DNA from: a virus
Length of the DNA stretch: 21,171 nucleotides
IMG/VR virus record: IMGVR_UViG_3300004807_000157
Location: 1 to 21,171 of that record
Strand: one strand, 5' to 3'
Of the stretch, positions 1 to 7,699 are shown one piece after another. Below the pieces are notes generated by a model. That model was not told the DNA's origin, did not search any database, and worked only from the letters and a program-made list of their open reading frames with translations. Positions within the stretch are counted from its first letter, which is position 1, and each line of letters starts with the position of its first letter. The translations under genes and the position numbers were made by a program.

Positions 1-819
1 CAATGGATAGTATGTGGCATTGGTAGTTGTAGTTGCTTCGTTAACAAAGTACGAAACGTTACCCACTGATGACGAAGCCGATTGTCCGTACACAGTACCA
101 TAAAATGTACCGTAAATCCCTGATGTTGCTACCAAGTTCGCAGCAGTTACGTTGCCGGTTCCAATGTGATTCACTGCGGTTATATTGCCGTTAGTCAATA
201 CTATATTACCGTTTATGCTTGTTAGATTACCGGTTACGCTCAAATTGGCATAGTTAGTGATACCAAGAGTACCAGTATAAACTGCACCCATAAAGTAAAC
301 AACGTTAGACACGTTTGCAGCCGCAGTTGGAACGTTTGTATCAGCAAAGTTAAGTATACCCGATTGATAATCAAAGAACCAAGAGTCACTGTTACCGCTA
401 CCTGCAACAGGCAAATTTGTATAAGTTGCTGCAGTCGACACACTTGCGCCTGGGGGGCCTGCATAAATTTTAAGTTGGTATCCTGATCCAAAACTTGGCG
501 GTATCCAGTTTGTTATACCAGTACTCCAAGTTTCGTTTGTCACTGACTCACTTAGCGAAGTTCCTTGTACCACTGCACTTGTTGATGTGTTGTAAACAGA
601 AACAATAGTGCTACCATTTAATACTGTATTTGCACTAGGCGCACTTGATACGTTGGGAATTGCGAAATCTTGTTGTAAAATTGTTGCCCCAGGTACCAAT
701 AACGGACTAGCAATACTCTCGTTAAATGGATATTTTGCAGTAGACGTGTCGGTCTTGGCTACTCCGTATCCAACCTTTTTATTTAAGTAGTCAACAATTT
801 GTGTTTGTGTTATGGCCAT
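1..819 (-). CDS. Virion fibre/structural protein, 3' end outside window
   Basis: An open frame runs leftward from ATG at 817-819 to base 1 without a stop, giving 273 visible residues; the C-terminus is off the window. The start is 15 bases after the stop of the 898-residue fibre gene, with a weak purine-rich leader (AAGAGAAC). The N-terminus (MAITQTQIVDYLNKKVGYG, then a PFNESIASPLLVPG stretch) and the WIPPSFGSGYQLKIY and FFDYQSGILNF segments are typical, from memory, of virion proteins of marine T4-like phages. From about residue 185 it becomes Asn/Thr/Gly-rich with repeated VTGNLTSINGNIVLTNGNIT-type beta-strand units, as in trimeric fibre shafts. It probably forms part of a tail fibre or a baseplate-attached appendage; the exact part cannot be named. 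Fibre identity is inferred; the reading frame is directly visible. Confidence 0.85.
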   Translation of the reverse strand, partial: MAITQTQIVDYLNKKVGYGVAKTDTSTAKYPFNESIASPLLVPGATILQQDFAIPNVSSAPSANTVLNGSTIVSVYNTSTSAVVQGTSLSESVTNETWSTGITNWIPPSFGSGYQLKIYAGPPGASVSTAATYTNLPVAGSGNSDSWFFDYQSGILNFADTNVPTAAANVSNVVYFMGAVYTGTLGITNYANLSVTGNLTSINGNIVLTNGNITAVNHIGTGNVTAANLVATSGIYGTFYGTVYGQSASSSVGNVSYFVNEATTTTNATYYPL

Positions 820-834
820 TTTTTAGTTCTCTTA

Positions 835-3531
835 TTATGATGATTGTACTGTTAATACAGTTAGTGACTGACCGCTTGTCAATTTAACTCTAACGTAAAC
901 TTCGTTACTCTTGTTACCTGCACTTGATGTGTTTACTGATCCAAATGTCACGTTGATATTGTAAGTACCATTTGAATTTAGTGTTGCAGTTCCGCCAACA
1001 GCACATCCGTTACTTCCGTTACCGCCTGTACCTGTTCCTGGTACTCCAGATCCTGCATAAGCCGCTGCTGCATTTAACCATCCGTTGGTTGGGCTTGCTG
1101 GCGTATCTGTCACACCCGGGCAAGCTATCCATAAGCCTGCAAGTGTTCCTGTATAGTGAATGTAAAAACTAGAAAGCGCTGCGTAGTTAAACTTGAATGT
1201 AAAATACTGACTCGATGCACGACCAGAACTTAAATTGGGTCCTACAGGATAGTATCCAGTTGAATAATTGGTTACATCGTATTGTAATTTTGCAGCAACA
1301 ACTGTTGCATCTGTTGCCAACAATGCGCTGGTTTGACTATTAAATGTTGTCTCAGTTCCTGTGTATGCGGGAGTATCTGCAGCAGTACCGCCGTCTGGAT
1401 TGGTAATACGAGCAGCAGTTCCGTAACTACTTGTCAAACTGGTTTCTTCAATTTGATTGGTTGTATTTGTTTTGTACAAAATAATGTTGCCCGGTTGGAA
1501 TGTTCCACTGCTAGTAGTTGCATACGGAGTTGAAACGCTCACTGATGGTCCGGCAGTTGCTACAGCACTACCAAAGCCGGTTGTTACGTTACTGGTAGTT
1601 GAGAACGAGTATGCACTGGTGTTGTTACGTGTTAGTGGTACAGGTACACCCACTTGTGCCAGTGTTCTATTGGCTGGTGCTAGTAATGCTCCGCCTGCAC
1701 CAAGGCTTGAGAAGAAGTTGGCTGCAGTACTAGTCCAAGCCGAGTAATACATATCGCCACTCAAGTTTTGTACTGTGCCATTTATTGTAAAGCCAGCACT
1801 GGAGTTTAAATGCGGAATAGTACTTGAATAAGATACCACGTTACTGCTCAATGCAATACTGGTTGCACTAAATGCCGGTGCAGTTGGTGCGCTTGAATCA
1901 TAATACCAAGTCAAGGTAGGTGTTGCTGCTGCATCGCCAGTGTAGAATATATTGGCTCGATTCCATCCTGCCGGGATGCTGGTTGCTGCAACCGATGCTG
2001 AAAACACGTTCCAGAATCCAGCTGCCACAGTGCTTACAATGTTGTGATAATCTTGTACACCTGATACCACCAAGTTACCGTATGTGCCGTTGTCTGCACT
2101 GGTTGGAGTTGATGTTAAGGCATGGAAATTGCTTGGCGGTACAACACCATTGATGTATAACTGAATGTTACCACCACTAGGAGTAGTGCCCGAATTGGTC
2201 ACTGTGCTGGTAGCAAAAGTTGCAACCCTTACAGCATTGGTTGAGGTTCCACCACTAACGCTTAGGTTGCCCCATCCCGAGTTGTCGGTCTGCGTAAAGC
2301 TGGCCATTAATCCAGTAGTGGTAGCAGTGGATTGAGTCAATGTGGTAGCTGGGAAGTTTGGCGGACTACTTGGAGTCAATTTGCCTAAAATTGCGTTCAA
2401 CTGTGCTATTGCATCGGTTACGTCTGTGGTGCTTGTTAATGTCACTGCATTACTTACTAGTTGTCCCGAAGCATTTGCACCAAGCACAATCACATTGGCA
2501 GCACTAAAACTCAATGTTCCTGTGCCGTTTGTGGTCACTGCATATCCTGTTGCACCACCGGTTACTTGTAAATTGGCAATACTGCCCAAGCTGATAATGC
2601 CGGTGTTACTGATTATAGTGTTGCCCGATATTGACAAACTACTTGCGCCAACGTTGGAATATAAACCGTTAAATGTTGGAGTTGCTGTTACTCTTAGGTC
2701 TTGCGGAGTACTGATGTTTGCATAGTTTGTACCAACTGCGATCGTTACACCGTTTGTGCTTGCAAATGTTAGTGTTCCGCCACCAGCAAAACTGCCAGAT
2801 CCGCTGGTACCGGCCAAGGTAACAGTGGTTGATACAGCAGTATTTGACATTGTCAAAATACGTCCATATGCATCTGTTGTAATTACTGGAATCTGTGTTG
2901 AACTACCTGTGACTGCTAAATTACCTGGACCACTAAGTGGTAGTGTAATGTTTCCGCCGACAATGCTTAAATTACCTGCACCGCCACTGGTACTTGCTAC
3001 ACGAACTCCGTTGTCGTATACGCCCTGAGCATACAGTGTATTGTTAACTGCGGTATTGCCCGAAATTAATACAGTTCCAGTAATGTTTGCAGATACACTG
3101 GTTAAGTTACCAATTTTAACGTTGGCAAATCCACTGTTGTTGATACTTTGTACATTACCGCCAGTATTGGTTGTTGCCAGTGCTTCGAATGCTTGATCGC
3201 TTTCAACCCATCCCAAAAATGTGTTAACCGAACCGTAGGGTCCTAAACTGGCCAAATTTCTATTAATAACAATACCAATGTCGTAACCTGCTAAACTTCC
3301 GGTATAACCATTGTTAAAAACAACCAACGGGTCATTGATGTAGGTATTTGTAGCATTAATTGTTTCGGTGTTGCCTTGAACACTGAAGTTTCCTAAAATG
3401 CTGACGTTACTGTTTAAAGTTAAATTTGGATTGAATAGTGATCCTACTAAGGTTCCCGACGCAATACGTGTATAATCAATCGTTGCAACTGTGATCTGAT
3501 TATTGGTAATTCTGGTTGCTGATCCGGACAT
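835..3531 (-). CDS. Large tail fibre / adhesin-like virion protein (898 aa)
   Basis: Largest gene in view, with a strong AAGGA ribosome site 7 bases before its ATG. Residues 43-120 hold a module (NTETINATNTYINDPLVVFNNG, then a GIVINR strand) that also occurs in the 183-residue protein at 5985. The middle is Ser/Thr/Asn/Gly-rich with many short beta repeats and no cysteine clusters. The last 123 residues (776-898) look like a separate folded tip: aromatic FTFKFNYAALSSFYIHYTG, then an NGWLNAAAAYAGSGVPG stretch and a Gly-rich segment ending in GSNGCAVGG, then a RVKLTSGQS strand. From memory this tip type recurs at the C-terminus of aquatic T4-like phage fibres, where receptor contact is expected. 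A receptor-binding role is inference. The gene follows a gap with a late-type box (CATAAATA) 62 bases upstream. Confidence 0.88.
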   Translation of the reverse strand: MSGSATRITNNQITVATIDYTRIASGTLVGSLFNPNLTLNSNVSILGNFSVQGNTETINATNTYINDPLVVFNNGYTGSLAGYDIGIVINRNLASLGPYGSVNTFLGWVESDQAFEALATTNTGGNVQSINNSGFANVKIGNLTSVSANITGTVLISGNTAVNNTLYAQGVYDNGVRVASTSGGAGNLSIVGGNITLPLSGPGNLAVTGSSTQIPVITTDAYGRILTMSNTAVSTTVTLAGTSGSGSFAGGGTLTFASTNGVTIAVGTNYANISTPQDLRVTATPTFNGLYSNVGASSLSISGNTIISNTGIISLGSIANLQVTGGATGYAVTTNGTGTLSFSAANVIVLGANASGQLVSNAVTLTSTTDVTDAIAQLNAILGKLTPSSPPNFPATTLTQSTATTTGLMASFTQTDNSGWGNLSVSGGTSTNAVRVATFATSTVTNSGTTPSGGNIQLYINGVVPPSNFHALTSTPTSADNGTYGNLVVSGVQDYHNIVSTVAAGFWNVFSASVAATSIPAGWNRANIFYTGDAAATPTLTWYYDSSAPTAPAFSATSIALSSNVVSYSSTIPHLNSSAGFTINGTVQNLSGDMYYSAWTSTAANFFSSLGAGGALLAPANRTLAQVGVPVPLTRNNTSAYSFSTTSNVTTGFGSAVATAGPSVSVSTPYATTSSGTFQPGNIILYKTNTTNQIEETSLTSSYGTAARITNPDGGTAADTPAYTGTETTFNSQTSALLATDATVVAAKLQYDVTNYSTGYYPVGPNLSSGRASSQYFTFKFNYAALSSFYIHYTGTLAGLWIACPGVTDTPASPTNGWLNAAAAYAGSGVPGTGTGGNGSNGCAVGGTATLNSNGTYNINVTFGSVNTSSAGNKSNEVYVRVKLTSGQSLTVLTVQSS

Positions 3532-3600
3532 GTTTTTTCCTTAAAAATTCGTGTGTTAAACATATTTAGTTTAGCCGTGACGAAACCACTCTAGGGGTGT

Positions 3601-3608
3601 TATTTATG
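3601..3608 (-). promoter_or_regulatory. Late promoter box variant (CATAAATA)
   Basis: On the minus strand this reads CATAAATA, one base off the T4 late box TATAAATA. It sits in the 121-bp gap between the 515-residue fibre gene and the 898-residue fibre gene, about 70 bases before the ATG of the latter. A second AT-rich element (CTAAATATG) is nearer the gene at about 3571. Assignment rests on position and similarity only. Confidence 0.5.
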
Positions 3609-3652
3609 GTATGATTTAAAAAATTATTACTGTATTGTTAGAATTGAATTCT

Positions 3653-5200
3653 TTAGGCTGTTTTGACACCCCAAATTGACCAATTATATCCATCGGCCAT
3701 TAGGGTAAACAACGTAGTATTGTTGTTGGCAAGGGTAACTGTAGCTGTTCCCGATCCCGAGGTTGTGCCGCTATAGGTCACATAAATAACACCGGCCGGG
3801 GTGGTCAAGGTCAATGTGCCCGAAGCATTTAGCCACATTGTTATTTGACCCCGGTATAAAGTTGGATTTGGCAATGTCAGAGTATAGGGCAATGTGCCGG
3901 CGGCTTCTAAAACCCCGCCCATGAATGTGGAATTTACTGTGGCATTTGCAGTAAAGAGTACCGATCCCGATTGTGATTTTCCGCCAGTTACTGTGCCCGA
4001 CACTGAAATATTATTGGCAACAATTACATTTCCGCCAATTGTTAAATTTCCCGATACAGTATCACCAAATTCCACTAAAGATACCAAGATACGAACATCA
4101 ATTATATCTGTTATCAAAGGAACTTCGGTGAATACAATGTTAGATCCCGAAACAGTGTATGCCGATCCTGGTCTTTGCACAACACCGTTAATACTTACCA
4201 ACATATCGGCTGCGGCTGCTGCATTGGTTAGTGCAAAAGTATTAGCAACTCCGTCGGGAGTAATTGTTTGGCTTATCAGTTCTCCACCAATTGTGGTCCA
4301 ACCATTGGCAGTATAAACTTCGATTGTTTCCGATACGGTATTGTATCTAATGTATCCGATACCGGGATTTGAAGGTCGTTGTGCTGAATTTCCGCTGGGA
4401 ATACCAATTGCTGTATTTGAATTGAAAACTGTTACTGTGGTTTGAAGGGGCGATATAGTATCTACCCTGATATTTCCTGCACTGATATTTCCGGTAAACG
4501 TTGATAAGTAGGCAGCAATATTTGCATTTCCGCCAACGGAAAGATTGCCTATTTCTTGATTGATGTAATTTACCACTGCGGTATTAGCAGTATTTACATA
4601 GTTTACCACTGCGGTATTGGCAGTAACTATAGCAGCATTTGCTCCGGCTACATTGGCAGCCATCTGTGTGTTTAGATAGTTCACATAACCGACTACTGCG
4701 CTATTAGCGGTTACAATCGCAGCATTAGCTCCTGCTACGTTTGATGCCATTGCAGAATTCAGTGTGTTAACATACGCAACCACTGCGTTATTAGCAGTTA
4801 CAATTGCGGCATTTGCTCCGGCAATTTCTAAATTTGCAGTTGCAATGTTGGCAAGTATTGCCGATACTTCGGGCAATGCATCTACATCGCCAAAGGTCAA
4901 ATTACCAGCGCCATCAGTGTATATAATATAATTTGGTTGTCCACCGCTAATGGTGATGTTGGCAATATTTCCGAGATTTAGTTTGTATCCGGGATCGGTT
5001 GTGATTGTGTTTCCCAACACATACATATTGCCTAGATGTGCATTTCCCAACACATCCAATGTGTACATCGGACTTGAATTATTGACACCAACACGATAAT
5101 TGTTTACGTCAAAATAGGCAGCAGAATCAATGGAGATGTTGACACCATGGCGTTCCAGGTTCGCTTGCAGCATCGGTCCATTAATTTTTGCCAGTGCCAT
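3653..5200 (-). CDS. Tail fibre-like virion protein with 29-residue repeats (515 aa)
   Basis: ATG at 5200 follows an AAGGGG ribosome site that overlaps the stop region of the upstream gene (9 bases between genes), so the two are probably translationally linked. The N-terminus (MALAKINGPMLQANLERHGV, then YFDVNNYRVGVNNSSPMYTLDVLGNAHLGN) is a typical attachment/intramolecular fibre start in aquatic T4-like phages. Residues 127-214 contain three copies of AGANAAIVTAN at an exact 29-residue period, starting at residues 127, 156 and 185, then an 11-residue duplication (ANTAVVNY-V/I-N), suggesting an alpha-helical coiled shaft. Residues 281-306 and 321-361 carry two small beta modules also found as the stand-alone protein at 5210. 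The C-terminal 100 residues are beta-rich and end in a NWSIWGVKTA type tip. Fibre role is inferred from composition, repeats and context. Confidence 0.87.
   Translation of the reverse strand: MALAKINGPMLQANLERHGVNISIDSAAYFDVNNYRVGVNNSSPMYTLDVLGNAHLGNMYVLGNTITTDPGYKLNLGNIANITISGGQPNYIIYTDGAGNLTFGDVDALPEVSAILANIATANLEIAGANAAIVTANNAVVAYVNTLNSAMASNVAGANAAIVTANSAVVGYVNYLNTQMAANVAGANAAIVTANTAVVNYVNTANTAVVNYINQEIGNLSVGGNANIAAYLSTFTGNISAGNIRVDTISPLQTTVTVFNSNTAIGIPSGNSAQRPSNPGIGYIRYNTVSETIEVYTANGWTTIGGELISQTITPDGVANTFALTNAAAAADMLVSINGVVQRPGSAYTVSGSNIVFTEVPLITDIIDVRILVSLVEFGDTVSGNLTIGGNVIVANNISVSGTVTGGKSQSGSVLFTANATVNSTFMGGVLEAAGTLPYTLTLPNPTLYRGQITMWLNASGTLTLTTPAGVIYVTYSGTTSGSGTATVTLANNNTTLFTLMADGYNWSIWGVKTA
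4559..4822 (-). repeat. In-gene tandem repeat, 87-bp period (29 residues)
   Basis: Encodes residues 127-214 of the 515-residue fibre protein. AGANAAIVTAN starts at residues 127, 156 and 185, so the period is exactly 29 residues; a shorter 11-residue (33-bp) duplication follows at residues 194-214. The copies differ at silent and replacement sites, so the array is not newly formed. Such arrays in fibre shafts commonly change copy number. Confidence 0.85.
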
Positions 5201-5209
5201 TTGTGCCCC

Positions 5210-5665
5210 TTATGCCGGCACGTTGGTGCTGTTGATGTTGTGTATGATCGTGATCTGAGTTGGGTTGATAGTTCCCAAAGGCGGTGCAGTGGAAAATGTA
5301 ATACTAGTTCCCGAAACTGTGTAAGTATTGGGTTCTTGATAAACACCGCCAACAAATGCTGCAACAGCATTTGGATCTGTTTCGGCTTGACTCATAGTAA
5401 ATGTCTGTGTGGAACCATTACCATAAGGCAATGTTGTGCCGCCATTGGTTCCGCCATTGGACGAATCTACTACTATAGTTACACTACCAATTTTGGCAAT
5501 TTGACTCCAGGCACCATTGTAATAAAATTCAATTCTGCTTGATGCCTGATTGAATCTAATCAGTCCCGATACCGGTGCATCGCCATAAGCACTGCTGGGT
5601 ACTACAGGCAAAATTGCTCCCTGCGCCCCCGGAGCAAGTTGTGGGTTTTTAAGAAATCGTGCCAT
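5210..5665 (-). CDS. Small two-module virion protein, fibre-associated (151 aa)
   Basis: ATG at 5663-5665 lies two bases after the TAA of the upstream gene, with GGAA inside the overlap of stop and leader. The N-terminus is MARFLKNPQLAPGAQGAILP. Residues 33-58 (SGLIRFNQASSRIEFYYNG, then AWSQIAK) and 88-129 (FVGGVYQEPNTYTVSG, then ITFSTAPP) match, in order and spacing, residues 281-306 and 321-361 of the fibre encoded just downstream at 3653. The gene therefore looks like a free-standing version of two fibre modules, perhaps a fibre-connecting or capping protein. No catalytic motif is seen. The close gene packing argues for one transcript with its neighbours. Role is inference; the reading frame and module match are visible. 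Confidence 0.82.
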   Translation of the reverse strand: MARFLKNPQLAPGAQGAILPVVPSSAYGDAPVSGLIRFNQASSRIEFYYNGAWSQIAKIGSVTIVVDSSNGGTNGGTTLPYGNGSTQTFTMSQAETDPNAVAAFVGGVYQEPNTYTVSGTSITFSTAPPLGTINPTQITIIHNINSTNVPA

Positions 5666-5667
5666 TG

Positions 5668-5973
5668 TTAAATTCCAATATAGCTGATAGTAGCCGATAA
5701 TCCAGTGGTACTTGCGTTTGCATAAACTGCATCACCAGTGCCAAGTGCAAATTTTTCTTGTGTGATCAAGGTGTTGTATGCACTGACCGCAACGTTGCCA
5801 TAAATTATGTTCACTGCATTTGCAATAAATGTATTTTGCACTAGATATACGTTGGCATAAATTGTGGCATTTGTGTTGTTACATATATGCACTGTAGATA
5901 TCACGTTGTTACCTGAACTGGTATATATTGCAGTTGCTGTTGTATTTGGTATTGATGCGTTTTGTAATGACAT
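5668..5973 (-). CDS. Small virion structural protein (101 aa)
   Basis: Starts at ATG 5973 with an AGGA ribosome site 6 bases upstream, 11 bases after the preceding stop. The chain is almost entirely predicted beta strand (VISTVHICNNTNATIYANVY, then NIIYGNVAVSAYNTLITQEK, ending DAVYANASTTGLSATISYIG), with no charged clusters, no signal peptide and no membrane segment. The pattern of an extracellular-type beta sandwich ending in SATISYIGI resembles, from memory, small structural proteins located in the fibre regions of cyanophages and pelagiphages. It is probably a small appendage subunit. I do not recognise a specific named family. Confidence 0.78.
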   Translation of the reverse strand: MSLQNASIPNTTATAIYTSSGNNVISTVHICNNTNATIYANVYLVQNTFIANAVNIIYGNVAVSAYNTLITQEKFALGTGDAVYANASTTGLSATISYIGI

Positions 5974-5984
5974 TTTTGTTCCTA

Positions 5985-6536
5985 TTATCCGAATAAAATA
6001 CTGTAAGCAATACTACGTTGTTTCAACATAATTTCCTTGTCAGTATATTGTGTATTTGTTACGTGTATTCCTGTTCCGCCGTTGCCAAGAACACCGGTAT
6101 ACAGTTGTACGCTGGCGTTGCTGCTACTATCCCAAATCGAGTGCCCGCGTAGATCTAGGTTTGCACTGATTGCAGGTGCACTGTCAGCGTAGACATTTGA
6201 AAACGATCCTGATGCGGTTGCAATATTGGCATAGGTACTGCCGTTAGTGGTAACTTGCCAGGCCGTTACAGTCTCGTTCCAGCGTATGCTTACATTTGGG
6301 CTCGTACCACGATCAACTATGATATTGGCACCTAATGGGTTTGGATTGGTTACTCCGTTGTTTAGAGTAATTGTGTTATTGGTTATTGCTGTATCTGTGC
6401 TGGAAACTACTTGGCTATTGCCAGTTACCCATAGGTTACCATTTACTACAACCAAGGGACTATTCAAATTGATTTGATCTGTGGAATTCACAGTTTCAAT
6501 TGTGTATTGCCCGGAAATTCTTTTTACGCTACTCAT
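5985..6536 (-). CDS. Fibre-module virion protein (183 aa)
   Basis: First gene of the fibre cluster, starting at ATG 6536 with an AAGG ribosome site and a GATAAATA late box just upstream, after a strong terminator. Residues 29-103 (LVVVNGNLWVTGNSQVVSS, then TDTAITNNTITLNNG, then NIIVDRG and a SIRWNE..W strand) match the module at residues 43-120 of the 898-residue fibre. In phages with this module the pattern 'ITNNTITLNNG ... IIVDRG ... WNE' is a repeated beta-domain of fibres or baseplate wedge proteins. The C-terminus (TQYTDKEIMLKQRSIAYSILFG) is less beta-like and could mediate attachment. The role as an appendage subunit is inferred from the shared module and gene position. Confidence 0.83.
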   Translation of the reverse strand: MSSVKRISGQYTIETVNSTDQINLNSPLVVVNGNLWVTGNSQVVSSTDTAITNNTITLNNGVTNPNPLGANIIVDRGTSPNVSIRWNETVTAWQVTTNGSTYANIATASGSFSNVYADSAPAISANLDLRGHSIWDSSSNASVQLYTGVLGNGGTGIHVTNTQYTDKEIMLKQRSIAYSILFG

Positions 6537-6559
6537 TTCGGAATGCCTTGTTTATTGTA

Positions 6560-6567
6560 TATTTATC
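6560..6567 (-). promoter_or_regulatory. Late promoter box (GATAAATA)
   Basis: Minus-strand GATAAATA, one base off TATAAATA, 23 bases before the ATG at 6536 and just downstream of the terminator at 6591-6619. It probably drives the fibre gene cluster leftward. Confidence 0.65.
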
Positions 6568-6590
6568 CGATTCAAAGATATCGAAATATC

Positions 6591-6619
6591 AAAAAGAAGC
6601 GGCCCAAAAGAGCCGCTTC
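6591..6619 (-). terminator. Rho-independent terminator after the 240-aa gene
   Basis: On the minus strand an 8-bp perfect stem (GAAGCGGC with GCCGCTTC, 6596-6603 and 6612-6619) with an 8-base loop is followed by five T. It is 43 bases beyond the stop at 6662 and just before the next late box. Confidence 0.9.
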
Positions 6620-6661
6620 AAGTTGAGTCATGCCGTAGTCAAATACAGCTAATAGTTGTTA

Positions 6662-7384
6662 TTATGCGTATTGTACCTGAATAAATGTTGAATCAGGTGC
6701 AGCCAAGTGATAGCGCCAACGAGTTGGATTATATCCAGTGGTATAGAATGTTGTAATACCCTGTGTACTGTCTATTTGACCGTCACTGTACCAATCCCAA
6801 ACGTGTCTGTTGTTTAGTTTACTTGCGTATGTGTTGGTACTTACTGTAACACCAGTGTACGCAGGAACGTTACCGCTAGTAGCAATAGTGATTGTGCTAT
6901 TGGTAACTGCTGTAACTTGTGTAAAGTTAGCAATGTTAGAAGTTGGACTTGTCCAGCTCAAGTAATCACCAACTCTAGGAAGAGCAACTGGACCAGTAAC
7001 TGCGGTGCGTGTGTCAAATGTCACTGTGGTACTAGTAGCACCGCCAGCAACGTTAGCAGCAGCAATATTAGCAGCTGCATTGTTCAATGTCAACAAAATG
7101 TTCATTTGACCCGCAGTTGGGTTTGGTGAATTTGTTAATGTGCATGTACCTTTGGCTGATAGCGCATCTTGTACGCGGAACTTGTGTGAACCTTTTTGTG
7201 CAAGAATACTACATTGTTGTGAGCTAGATCCCACAACATAACTTTGTCCTTGAATTTGACGACCAGTTTGGCTTGTTAAACCGCCGGTACCACCAACGTA
7301 TGTGCCGTTGATAGATTCTGGACCGGTATAACGATCGTGTATTTGACCGCTAGTGTCTGTTTGCGTAATTTTTAGTTTTGCCAT
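6662..7384 (-). CDS. Predicted virion structural protein (240 aa)
   Basis: ATG at 7384 has a strong AAGGAG site 6 bases upstream. The gene is a stand-alone unit: perfect late box TATAAATA at 7462-7469 in front, strong terminator behind. The N-terminus (MAKLKITQTDTSGQIHDRYT) leads into a Gly/Ser-rich stretch, then KGSHKFRVQDALSAKGTCTL, a GQMNILLTLNN strand, a Thr/Val/Ala-rich middle and a conserved-looking SKLNNRHVWDW motif near residue 190. From memory this 'KGSHKFRV..GTC.L' and 'N.RHVWDW' architecture belongs to abundant virion proteins encoded near the capsid gene of cyanophages and pelagiphages. Whether it decorates the head or the tail is not settled by sequence. The isolated strong promoter and terminator suggest high late expression. 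Confidence 0.83.
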   Translation of the reverse strand: MAKLKITQTDTSGQIHDRYTGPESINGTYVGGTGGLTSQTGRQIQGQSYVVGSSSQQCSILAQKGSHKFRVQDALSAKGTCTLTNSPNPTAGQMNILLTLNNAAANIAAANVAGGATSTTVTFDTRTAVTGPVALPRVGDYLSWTSPTSNIANFTQVTAVTNSTITIATSGNVPAYTGVTVSTNTYASKLNNRHVWDWYSDGQIDSTQGITTFYTTGYNPTRWRYHLAAPDSTFIQVQYA

Positions 7385-7461
7385 TTATTTTCTCCTTGTG
7401 TTAGCGTTCTAGGCTACCCGAAGTGGCTACTCCGAGAACCCCTCTGTGGGAGTGAACACAG

Positions 7462-7469
7462 TATTTATA
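7462..7469 (-). promoter_or_regulatory. Late promoter box TATAAATA overlapping a stop codon
   Basis: Perfect minus-strand TATAAATA for the 240-residue gene at 7384. Bases 7465-7467 are also the TAA stop of the small upstream gene, so promoter and stop codon share sequence. The leader to the 7384 ATG is about 70 bases. Confidence 0.8.
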
Positions 7470-7635
7470 CTTTTGGTTTTGCAACTGGTGGTTTAGCCGG
7501 TGTAGGTGCTTTTTTACCTGCCACTGCCGGAGCTGATACCACTACTGGTGCTTTGGGTTTTACTGCCACTTGAGGTTGTGCTACTACTGTGCTTCTAAAT
7601 GGTACTGCTACTTCGGGAACTGATTTTGTTGCCAT
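7465..7635 (-). CDS. Small Ala/Pro/Val/Lys-rich late protein (56 aa)
   Basis: Short frame from ATG 7633-7635 to TAA 7465-7467, reading MATKSVPEVAVPFRSTVVAQ at the start and ending in PTPAKPPVAKPKV. It has a strong AGGAG ribosome site 7 bases before the ATG, an AATAAATA late box 21 bases upstream and a terminator before that, so it is probably real despite its size. About three quarters of the residues are Ala, Pro, Val or Lys, with no acidic residue except one Glu near the start; this predicts a basic, disordered chain. It could be an internal head protein, a DNA-binding or capsid-surface peptide. No family is recognised. The late signals and position next to the capsid gene support a virion role, by inference. 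Confidence 0.72.
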   Translation of the reverse strand: MATKSVPEVAVPFRSTVVAQPQVAVKPKAPVVVSAPAVAGKKAPTPAKPPVAKPKV

Positions 7636-7655
7636 GTTGATCTCCTATGTTATTA

Positions 7656-7663
7656 TATTTATT
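7656..7663 (-). promoter_or_regulatory. Late promoter box variant (AATAAATA)
   Basis: Minus-strand AATAAATA directly downstream of the terminator at 7671-7696 and 20 bases before the ATG of the 56-residue gene. Confidence 0.55.
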
Positions 7664-7670
7664 GGAGCCA

Positions 7671-7696
7671 ATAAAAAAGGCTCCGAAGAGCCTTTT
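7671..7696 (-). terminator. Rho-independent terminator, copy 1 of a duplicated sequence
   Basis: Stem AAAAGGCTC / GAGCCTTTT (7675-7683 and 7688-7696) with a 4-base loop, followed on the minus strand by a run of T. It lies 4 bases past the stop of the 75-residue gene. A 30-base stretch (7667-7696) including this hairpin is repeated exactly at 8010-8039. Confidence 0.88.
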
Positions 7697-7699
7697 ATT

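Noticed and set aside
2342-2725. 127-codon open frame on the plus strand inside the large fibre gene
   Set aside because: It is antisense to a continuous fibre frame, has no ribosome site, and arises from the low-complexity codon use of the fibre.
7411-7440. Repeated GGCTAC in the leader of the 240-residue gene as a riboswitch or hairpin
   Set aside because: The two copies are direct, not inverted, and cannot pair with each other; no further structure was found.
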